A stretch of 10,852 nucleotides of DNA, taken from JAHDDY01 sp964549375. GTDB taxonomy: Bacteria; Pseudomonadota; Alphaproteobacteria; Rhodobacterales; Rhodobacteraceae. The position numbers were made by a program, and so were the translations under genes. Numbering within the stretch: the stretch's first letter is position 1; each line of letters starts with the position of its first letter. The stretch spans positions 1 to 10,852 of the forward strand of contig CAZJWF010000103.1 in NCBI GenBank assembly GCA_964549375.1, read 5' to 3'. Below the pieces are notes generated by a model that had not been told where the DNA came from, did not search any database, and saw only the letters and a program-made list of their open reading frames with translations. Positions 1-6,217 of this stretch are shown one piece after another.

Positions 1-19
1 CGCGAATCGCAGAAATTTT

Positions 20-139
20 TCAGCCTGAAGGTTGTAACAGGCGGACATGTCTGCCGAGATTTTTCGCCGCTTCGATAGCTCTGGCTTGCTTTAGAATGGC
101 AGTCCCATATGCAGATCAGAACTCGAAAGCTTCAATCTA
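20..139 (-). pseudogene. Possible C-terminal remnant of a Gfo/Idh/MocA-type oxidoreductase
   Basis: Directly downstream of the dehydratase stop, on the same strand and in the same frame, there are stop codons at 139-137 and 118-116, then an open stretch of 31 codons that ends in a TGA at 22-20. It reads like a protein tail: SAYGTAILKQARAIEAA, then a GRHVRL motif. Gfo/Idh/MocA proteins commonly end with a helix of the type EAA-x-TGR-x-V-x-L, and the intact family member in this window ends with HEAAKTGQRVTL. There is no start codon or ribosome binding site for this piece, so if the resemblance is real it is the leftover 3' end of a deleted gene. The resemblance is to a short, weakly informative helix and could be chance. 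Confidence 0.3.
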
Positions 140-595
140 TCAGGAAACATGCCCCGCAGCCTGCGCTAACTGACCAAGACGGCGGAGGGCAAGATTATAA
201 CCTTGCACTCCGTACCCAGCCATGACGCCATCAGCGCGATGCGTGACAAAGGAATGGTGTCGAAAACTTTCGCGCTTGTGGATGTTAGAGATATGCACTT
301 CTAGGACGGGGCCATCAAAAGTGTTCAGCGCGTCGAGGATAGCGACCGATGTGTGCGAAAAGGCTGCTGGATTGATAATGATACCGAAGGCTATTTTTCG
401 AGCCTCGTGGATCCAGTCAATCAACTCATATTCCCGGTTTGATTGGTGGAAACGCAAGTCCAGCCCCAACTCAGCGGAGATGGCTCGGCAATCCGCTTCA
501 ACATCTGCGAGGGTTTCATGGCCATAAATCTCGGGGTTCCGCTCGCCAAGCAAGTTGAGGTTTGGACCGTTCAGGACGAAGACAAGATTGCTCAC
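140..595 (-). CDS. aroQ: Type II 3-dehydroquinate dehydratase
   Basis: This 151-residue protein has the usual length of small dodecameric type II dehydroquinases, which convert 3-dehydroquinate to 3-dehydroshikimate in the cytoplasm. The family signature LNGPNLNLLGER is at residues 8-19, and the catalytic set is complete: Arg19 and Tyr24 of the flexible lid, Asn75 and His81 in NPAAFSHTS, Glu99 and His101 in EVHISN, and Arg112 in the FRHHS motif. The start is a GTG at 595, with AAGGA about 8 bases upstream. It is the last gene of the minus-strand run, 79 bases after a Gfo/Idh oxidoreductase. Type II enzymes serve either the shikimate pathway or quinate breakdown. The position behind two catabolic-type genes, away from the accB-accC genes that often accompany aroQ in alphaproteobacteria, makes a second, catabolic copy possible. 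That is inference; the reaction itself is well supported. Confidence 0.93.
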   Translation of the reverse strand: MSNLVFVLNGPNLNLLGERNPEIYGHETLADVEADCRAISAELGLDLRFHQSNREYELIDWIHEARKIAFGIIINPAAFSHTSVAILDALNTFDGPVLEVHISNIHKRESFRHHSFVTHRADGVMAGYGVQGYNLALRRLGQLAQAAGHVS

Positions 596-659
596 GGGAG
601 GTATTCCTTGGGGATTAGTGGCGCTTTTCCAACTTTCTATCCTTCCCGGTAGCAGTTTT

Positions 660-690
660 CACGCTCTTTTGCGTTTACGCTGAAAGCGTG
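660..690 (-). other. Hairpin spanning the stop codon of the Gfo/Idh gene
   Basis: Arms CACGCT (660-665) and AGCGTG (685-690) are complementary, and an inner GCG/CGC pair closes a TTTA loop, with a bulge and mismatches between. The oxidoreductase stop (677-675) lies inside. There is no U-tract after it on the minus strand, so it is not a classic terminator. It could protect an mRNA end or reduce expression of the downstream dehydratase, or it may have no role. Confidence 0.25.
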
Positions 691-1709
691 ACGCGCTGCC
701 CGGTTTTTGCCGCCTCATGCACTGCGACGGTTGCGGCGAGGCTGCGTGTGGCATCGGCGGCGTCAATACGAGGCCTTTCTTCGCCGCGAATAACCGCAGC
801 AAAATGGCGCATTTGAAGGGTATAGGCGTCTTCGGTTTCAAGAGGCAACGGTGTAGCTACAACAGGACGAGACCAATCATAAGGTTGGTTCTCGTTGTTC
901 CAGAGCACCAAATTCGGAAACTCAAGCGAGGCATCGCGCCCCATAAAGCGCATCGCATTTTGGCGGGTGGGCGGGATCGAAATGTTTTCTCCCAGCGCCA
1001 TCTCCCAAGACCACGGCGAGGTGGTTTGATCAGAAAGAATAAAGCTACCTAGCGCTCCGTTTTTGAAAAGAATGATAATCGCGGCGCAGTCTTCTTTCTC
1101 CCATCCCAGCACGCTGTTAGCGGTTTCGCCAGAGATACTGTCGATCTCGCCACAGATATATCGCGTACTGTCCATATCATGGATGAGGTTCGTGACGATG
1201 GGTCCAGCTTGCCAGCGTTTACGCCAATCGGGCTCGTAATATTTGTCAGGTTTCCGGACGGTCCATTGACCGCTGACCGCAACCAGTTGCCCAAGTTTGC
1301 CACCTTGGATGATCTCGCGAGCTTTTTGGACTTGTGGGTAATAGCGGCGTTGATGTCCGACAAGAACGTGACGTTTGGTGGCCTTTGATCTGGCAACAAT
1401 TTGTTCGGCTTCAGCAACCGTCGCACAGATCGGCTTTTCGACAAGGACATGCGCCCCGGCGTCAAGCGCGTGCAAGCAGGGTGCGAGGTGGTGCTCAGTT
1501 GGGGTGCAAACGATAACGCCGTCGGGTTTCGCTTCCACCAACATCGTGTCCGCCTCCGTGAAGAAGGGGACGCTGTGCTCGTCAGCGATGATCTTGGTCG
1601 TTGGCAATGTATCGGCGATGCCCACCAGTTCAACGCCGTCGATTGCATCCAACGCACCTAGATGCCTAGCTCCGATAACGCCCGCACCTATAAGTCCAAG
1701 TCTCACCAT
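675..1709 (-). CDS. Gfo/Idh/MocA family NAD(P)-dependent oxidoreductase
   Basis: A 344-residue cytoplasmic dehydrogenase, the normal size for the family. The N-terminal Rossmann fold shows GAGVIG at residues 8-13 and an acidic residue at the end of strand 2 (Asp33 in IADT), which favours NAD over NADP. The family EKP motif, whose lysine is catalytic, is at 91-93. The C-terminal sheet domain begins around residue 125 and carries NLIHDMD at 174-180, supplying the expected His177/Asp178 active-site pair. Family members oxidise or reduce hydroxyl groups of sugars, inositols and other cyclic polyols; the substrate cannot be read from sequence. The ATG at 1709 has only a weak GGAAA upstream, and the GTG at 1706 is an equally possible start. 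It lies 31 bases after a hydratase gene and 79 bases before a dehydroquinase gene, suggesting a shared route acting on a cyclic polyol or quinate-like compound (inference). Confidence 0.9.
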   Translation of the reverse strand: MVRLGLIGAGVIGARHLGALDAIDGVELVGIADTLPTTKIIADEHSVPFFTEADTMLVEAKPDGVIVCTPTEHHLAPCLHALDAGAHVLVEKPICATVAEAEQIVARSKATKRHVLVGHQRRYYPQVQKAREIIQGGKLGQLVAVSGQWTVRKPDKYYEPDWRKRWQAGPIVTNLIHDMDSTRYICGEIDSISGETANSVLGWEKEDCAAIIILFKNGALGSFILSDQTTSPWSWEMALGENISIPPTRQNAMRFMGRDASLEFPNLVLWNNENQPYDWSRPVVATPLPLETEDAYTLQMRHFAAVIRGEERPRIDAADATRSLAATVAVHEAAKTGQRVTLSA

Positions 1710-1740
1710 AGCGTATTTCCGGAACTAGTCGGCGATGGTG

Positions 1741-2544
1741 TCATAGGAAATTCACTTCCAACGTACCGAGGGTGCCAAAATCAGCGACAAGTGCACTGCC
1801 TTTTCTCACAGGTTTTGGCACCGTTGCTGTCCCGGTCAGAATCATCATGTCCTTTTGCAACGATAGGTCCCGCGCCGCCAGCAGGTTCGCAAGGTCTGCG
1901 ACGGCTTGCGGTGGGTCACATCGCATCTCTCCGAGAAAATTCTCTGCTGGCACCTGATCGTCAACGATGAGCGATATGGGATGTTTTAGGAAATCAATTC
2001 CCTGCCAGTCCTGAACCTTATCTCCGAACACCCCTGCGACGCCATTTCCATTATCGGCGACGCTTATGAGCGAAAGAACAGGCTGCGGGAGCAAGGGCGG
2101 AGTGAAGCGGTTGCCGATTACCTCCAACGCCGGATGAAGTTGTAGATGAGAGGCAATTTCCTCGCCTGTCCAAATCTCGTCCCGCAAGGGCAGGTCTTTA
2201 GTGAGGCGGAACCCGAATTCCGCTTCGACCTTCGTATTAGGACAGTTACCCAGGTCGAGCGTTAACATCTTGCTAAAGAATGTGTTCGACGCAAATAATC
2301 GTCCGGGGATGATGTCTTCATGGCCATCAATCTCACGCATCTTGGCACTGCTCGCGCCGATCTTCCAACCGAAAGGGGGCGTACCAATCCGCTCGGCCAT
2401 CCTGTCTTGGATAAAGTAAGCTTCGGGCCTGTCTTGAGGGATCTCATCATCCGTGAAACCCGCGATCACGTCGGCTGCCGCCCACGCCTCTGCAAGCCGG
2501 TCTGCGACGGCGGTGAGTGCAGTCTGTCGCTCTGTGATAATCAT
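1741..2544 (-). CDS. 2-keto-4-pentenoate hydratase / oxalocrotonate decarboxylase-like protein (FAH fold, MhpD family)
   Basis: A 267-residue protein of the MhpD/HpaH/DmpH-like hydratase and decarboxylase group within the fumarylacetoacetase superfamily. The family's residues are visible: a GWKIG segment at 59-63 with the probable catalytic Lys61, and three acidic ligands for Mg or Mn, Glu107 and Glu109 (VEAEF) and Glu141 (LEVIG). The glycine-rich C-terminus contains MILTGTA near residues 234-240, usual for these enzymes. Relatives add water to 2-hydroxypentadienoates or decarboxylate 2-keto diacids in meta-cleavage pathways. No ring-cleavage dioxygenase or aldolase is nearby, so the substrate is open. 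The start ATG is 19 bases after the trpE stop, with no clear Shine-Dalgarno sequence, which suggests translation following on from trpE. The family call is firm; exact activity is unknown. Confidence 0.88.
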   Translation of the reverse strand: MIITERQTALTAVADRLAEAWAAADVIAGFTDDEIPQDRPEAYFIQDRMAERIGTPPFGWKIGASSAKMREIDGHEDIIPGRLFASNTFFSKMLTLDLGNCPNTKVEAEFGFRLTKDLPLRDEIWTGEEIASHLQLHPALEVIGNRFTPPLLPQPVLSLISVADNGNGVAGVFGDKVQDWQGIDFLKHPISLIVDDQVPAENFLGEMRCDPPQAVADLANLLAARDLSLQKDMMILTGTATVPKPVRKGSALVADFGTLGTLEVNFL

Positions 2545-2563
2545 ATTTATCTATCGCGCAGCA

Positions 2564-4078
2564 CTACCGCTTGCCCCGGGTGTTTTCGGCTAGTGCGACT
2601 GCATCCTCTGCGGCACGGAACAGCGCTTTTGATTTGTTGACGGTTTCCATACGCTCTGCTTCAGGATCGGAATCCCAAACGACACCGCCACCCGCCTGCA
2701 CGTACATCGCTCCGTCTTTGACGATTGCCGTGCGAAGCGCAATGGCCGTATCCATTCCACCATCGGCACTAAAGTATCCAACGCCGCCCGCATAGACCCC
2801 GCGCTTTTCAGTCTCCAACTCGTCGATAATTTCCATAGCCCGAATTTTTGGTGCGCCCGAGACCGTTCCGGCTGGCAACCCCGCTAATAACGCATCGACG
2901 GCATCCACATCGTCTTGGATTTCGCCTTCAACATTCGAAACGATGTGCATGACGTGACTATAATGTTCGACCGTGAATTGTTCATTCGGGTTGACGGTGC
3001 CAACTTTGGCCACTCGCCCTACATCATTACGACCCAAATCGAGCAGCATCAGATGTTCAGCGCATTCCTTGGCGTCACCCAACAGGTCATCTTCAAGTTC
3101 TTTGTCTTCGGCAGGAGATGCCCCACGTGGCCGCGTTCCCGCAATGGGGCGGATCGTGACCGTACCATCCCGCAATCGAACCAAAATTTCAGGACTGGCA
3201 CCGACAATCTGAAACCCACCAAAATCGAGGAAATACATGTAAGGTGACGGATTGGTCCGGCGCAGCGAACGATAGAGAGAGAACGGGGGCAGGGCGAAAG
3301 GCTTTTTCCAACGCTGCGACGGTACAACTTGGAAAATGTCCCCCGCGGCAATGTACTCCCGCGCTTTTTCGACCTTCGCGTGATACTCTTCAACAGTGGT
3401 GTTGGAGACTGCATCTCCTTCAAGCGCGCCATCGGGCAGGCGGGGTTCAGGGGGTAGCGCGCGATTCATATCTTCGACCGTATCCGCAATGCGTTCAGCG
3501 GCACGCGCATAAGCAGCTCTTGCGTCGATACCCGATTGCGGACGAACCGCTGAGACGATCGTCACCAAATCTGCGACGTTATCGATGATGACGATCAGAG
3601 TGGGCCGCGTCAGAATGGCATCCGGTAGACCTAGTGGATCAGGGTTTGGTTCGGGAAGTTTTTCGACATGGCGGATCATATCATACCCGAGATATCCGAA
3701 AACACCTGCCGCCATAGGTGGTAACTCTTTCGGCAGGTTGATAGCACTTTCCCCCAGAAGGGCGCGCAAGCTTTCCAGAGGCGCCGCGTCGTCCGGTTCG
3801 AACGCCGCATCATCCCAACGCGCAGACCGATTGATTTCAACAACGTCGCCCCGGCACCGCCAGATCAAATCGGGCTTCATTCCAATAACTGAATACCGCC
3901 CGCGTTTTTCACCGCCTGTTACGGACTCAAGGAGAAAATTGTCCTGGCGTCCTTGCCCAAGTTTGAGCATGAGCGAAACGGGCGTATCGGTATCGGCAAC
4001 ACGCCGAGTCCAGATGACTTGGCTTTCCCCTCGATCATAACGATCTGCGAAATCCGTAAAACTAGGTTCGATGAGCAC
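2564..4078 (-). CDS. trpE: Anthranilate synthase component I
   Basis: TrpE converts chorismate to anthranilate, the first committed step of tryptophan synthesis, using ammonia supplied by the TrpG glutaminase subunit. Counting from the chosen start the protein has 504 residues. The LLES motif that binds feedback tryptophan is at 49-52. The chorismate-binding core follows: PIAGTRPRG at 311-319, AEHLMLLDLGRND at 340-352, GTVSGAPK at 404-411 and QAGGGVVWDSDPEAE at 461-475. I chose the GTG at 4078: it lies 4 bases after the upstream stop (TAA-CCGA-GTG), has TGGA about 10 bases before it, and makes the N-terminus (LIEPSFTDFADRY) fit the normal family start. An ATG at 4111 would add 11 residues and overlap the upstream gene by 29 bases; an even longer frame to 4171 adds residues unlike TrpE. 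No attenuator leader can exist in the 4-base gap. Neither trpG nor trpD follows, which is unusual for this group. Confidence 0.95.
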   Translation of the reverse strand: MLIEPSFTDFADRYDRGESQVIWTRRVADTDTPVSLMLKLGQGRQDNFLLESVTGGEKRGRYSVIGMKPDLIWRCRGDVVEINRSARWDDAAFEPDDAAPLESLRALLGESAINLPKELPPMAAGVFGYLGYDMIRHVEKLPEPNPDPLGLPDAILTRPTLIVIIDNVADLVTIVSAVRPQSGIDARAAYARAAERIADTVEDMNRALPPEPRLPDGALEGDAVSNTTVEEYHAKVEKAREYIAAGDIFQVVPSQRWKKPFALPPFSLYRSLRRTNPSPYMYFLDFGGFQIVGASPEILVRLRDGTVTIRPIAGTRPRGASPAEDKELEDDLLGDAKECAEHLMLLDLGRNDVGRVAKVGTVNPNEQFTVEHYSHVMHIVSNVEGEIQDDVDAVDALLAGLPAGTVSGAPKIRAMEIIDELETEKRGVYAGGVGYFSADGGMDTAIALRTAIVKDGAMYVQAGGGVVWDSDPEAERMETVNKSKALFRAAEDAVALAENTRGKR

Positions 4079-4082
4079 TCGG

Positions 4083-6011
4083 TTAATATCCACCACCGTG
4101 ACCACCGCCATATCCGCCGTAACCGCCGTGACCGGTGAACAGCGCCTCGATTGCCAGTGGGTTGGGTTCAAAAGGATGGCTCTCGCGAGCTGTTCTTGAG
4201 AATTGATCTACGAAATCTTGTGCAAGCCGCGCGGCATAGGATTCGGTTGAGCGATCGATGGCGGCGACATCCTCCTCGGATGTTGTGGTTTCCACCGCTG
4301 ACACTCTTCCGATAAACCGCTCTAATCCGTTGGACGCGACGCCTTGCAGAGCTTCGCCTTCTTTGGTTTCAAACAGTTTAGTCAAAAGGTCAGGCGATAG
4401 ACCCAACGAGCGATCGGTACGCGTGCCCGGCCCGACCGACGTAACCTCGACGTCTTGTTCCTTCGCGATGTCCTCAAGGCTGCTTCCAGCTTCAATTTTC
4501 TCAACAAGGCTTTCGCTCAGTTTCCTAAGCGCCTCTTCACGCTGTGCGACCACCCAAGCCCCCGCGACGTCGTCGCGGACTGTATCCAGTGGACGTAATG
4601 TCGAGGGCGTAATCTCTTCAACCGTGACCGCGAAGTAGTCGCCGTTTGAACCTTCAATCAATGAAGGTTCGTCGCCGACATCAGCTTCGAAAACGCTTGT
4701 CAGGAAAATGGGATCAGTCGGTAAGTCTTCTACCCGCTCACCGTCTGGGTCACGGCCTGTCGCATCCACAGCAACGACTTTAGAATAACGGGCGTTAGAT
4801 TGTTCCGCGGTTTCAATCAACGTCGACCCACCCGAAAGTTCGTCATCCATTTCAACGGAGTATTCCGGCACGAGTTGTCTGGCTTCGGTGGTTGATAGCT
4901 CCCGGTCTAATTCCTCCTTCGCTTCCTCGAAGGTGACGATGTTACGTGGTTCAATTGAGCGGATGTTGAGTAACGACCAACCCAACGCGGTTCCAATGGG
5001 ATCAGTCACACCAGGCTCTTTAGCTGAGAACGCCGCATCAGCGAGTGCACCCGGCAGTTCAGCCCGCGATTGAATTCCCAGCGAGACGTCTTGAGCACTG
5101 AGGCCGCGTGACTCGGCTAATTTAGCGAAGGGTTCGCCGTCGGCAATTTTCTGTGCGGCTTCGTTCGCCTCTTCTTCAGTATCGAAAACTACCTGCTCGA
5201 TGTCGCGACGCTCTGGTGTGGTATAAGAGGAGATGCGGGAATTATATTCAACGCGAAGGTCTTGTTCCGAACGCTCAAGGCCTGCTGCAACTTCTTCGAT
5301 GATCAAAGCAACATAGGATATTTTGCGGAATTCCGGCGCTGTAAACTGAGCTGCGTTTTCTTCGTGGAAGGTTGCAAGCTGCTCGTCAGTTGGTTCTCCT
5401 GGTTCATCGACGCCAGACGGCGATAGCGCGATATATTCGAAACCCCGCTTTTCGTTCCGGTAATTATAAAGCGCCTCGGCCAGCGCACGCGGCGCTGTGG
5501 TACCGTTGCCAATCGCTTGTAACATGGCTTCGCGAGCCAGATCGTCTCGGATACTTTCTTCATATTGGTTTTGACGCAGGCCATTTCTGCGAAGTGTCGC
5601 ATTATAGGCCGTGCGATCAAACTTGCCGAAGGCATCCCGGAAAGCAGGTGCAGTTATTATCGCCTCACTCACCGCTTCGTCTGACGCATCGAGTCCAAGA
5701 GCTTTTGCCTCTTCGCTTAAGGCGGTTTGCGTGGCCATTTGGCTGAGAATGATCTGATCAAAACCGCTGCGCCGGGCATCTTCTGCCGTCAAGCTTGAAC
5801 CAGTGGTTTGGCGGAGTGAAGCGAGCCGCCTTTCAAATTCACGGGCGAAATCCCGAATCTCGATTTCGGCTTCACCCACCTTAGCCGCGACAGTCTGGGT
5901 TCGTGCCGCAAATACGCCCTCAAGTCCCCATGCCGCAAAAGCCAGAACGAGCAAACCTAGAAGGATCTTTGCTCCAAATGAGTTAACCGAGTTGCGCAGT
6001 GCGTTCAGCAT
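4083..6011 (-). CDS. PpiD-like membrane-anchored peptidyl-prolyl cis-trans isomerase (SurA-N and parvulin domains)
   Basis: A 642-residue envelope chaperone. A short cytoplasmic N-terminus is followed by one transmembrane segment at about residues 16-34 (ILLGLLVLAFAAWGL), which anchors a large periplasmic part. Residues about 36-180 match the SurA-N-like chaperone region. A parvulin-type region covers roughly 250-370 and includes FAKLAESRGLS and PGALADAAFSAKEPG, features of degenerate PpiD parvulin domains that often have little isomerase activity. The rest is a second SurA-N-like helical region. PpiD proteins sit at the Sec translocon and help exported proteins fold. The last 16 residues form an unusual glycine, histidine and tyrosine tail (GHGGYGGYGGGHGGGY). 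A ppiD-like gene directly before trpE is a familiar arrangement in Rhodobacterales. The ATG at 6011 has GGAAAA 5 bases upstream. Confidence 0.9.
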   Translation of the reverse strand: MLNALRNSVNSFGAKILLGLLVLAFAAWGLEGVFAARTQTVAAKVGEAEIEIRDFAREFERRLASLRQTTGSSLTAEDARRSGFDQIILSQMATQTALSEEAKALGLDASDEAVSEAIITAPAFRDAFGKFDRTAYNATLRRNGLRQNQYEESIRDDLAREAMLQAIGNGTTAPRALAEALYNYRNEKRGFEYIALSPSGVDEPGEPTDEQLATFHEENAAQFTAPEFRKISYVALIIEEVAAGLERSEQDLRVEYNSRISSYTTPERRDIEQVVFDTEEEANEAAQKIADGEPFAKLAESRGLSAQDVSLGIQSRAELPGALADAAFSAKEPGVTDPIGTALGWSLLNIRSIEPRNIVTFEEAKEELDRELSTTEARQLVPEYSVEMDDELSGGSTLIETAEQSNARYSKVVAVDATGRDPDGERVEDLPTDPIFLTSVFEADVGDEPSLIEGSNGDYFAVTVEEITPSTLRPLDTVRDDVAGAWVVAQREEALRKLSESLVEKIEAGSSLEDIAKEQDVEVTSVGPGTRTDRSLGLSPDLLTKLFETKEGEALQGVASNGLERFIGRVSAVETTTSEEDVAAIDRSTESYAARLAQDFVDQFSRTARESHPFEPNPLAIEALFTGHGGYGGYGGGHGGGY

Positions 6012-6217
6012 TGAAGTTTTCCGAAATGAGGGATGTGACTTTCGGTCACTGGGTTTGTGCGGACCATAAGTAGAAGCCAGGATTGGCGCAATACTTTGCC
6101 TTCTCGCGTTCTCGCGATTTACAAGGGCATTTTTCCCATCCCGTTGCCTTAGACGCTGTGATATGACGCAGATCGAAACGCGCGGCGTTCATTAACGGTT
6201 CAGGAGTAAAACGGTCC
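6012..6217. other. Divergent intergenic region
   Basis: This 206-base stretch separates the start of the minus-strand ppiD-like gene from the plus-strand pseudo-cyclase gene, so it must hold promoters for both. I found a weak promoter candidate for the left gene and no convincing promoter for the right gene. A tandem TTCTCGCG/TTCTCGCG-like repeat lies near 6102-6118, and a GTGAC-TTTCG-GTCAC hairpin at 6035-6049 falls in the 5' leader of the left gene. No credible gene is present. Confidence 0.5.
6063..6091 (-). promoter_or_regulatory. Candidate sigma70-type promoter for the ppiD-trpE run
   Basis: On the minus strand TTGCGC (6091-6086) and TATGGT (6068-6063) are separated by 17 bases. Each hexamer matches the sigma70 consensus at four of six positions. 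Transcription would begin near 6056 and give a leader of about 45 bases that contains the 5-base-pair hairpin at 6035-6049. This is the best candidate by eye only. Confidence 0.3.

Noticed and set aside
660..690. Intrinsic terminator between the Gfo/Idh and dehydroquinase genes
   Set aside because: A hairpin exists, but no U-tract follows on the minus strand and the stem has mismatches.
1049..1657. Minus-strand open frame of 202 codons inside the Gfo/Idh gene
   Set aside because: It is an alternative frame on the same strand as a clear oxidoreductase; its composition (rich in Arg, Ser, Thr and Pro) is that of an out-of-frame translation.
4079..4171. Longer trpE reading frame starting at the ATG at 4171
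   Set aside because: The extra 31 residues overlap the 3' end of the ppiD-like gene and do not look like a TrpE N-terminus; the family start fits the GTG at 4078.
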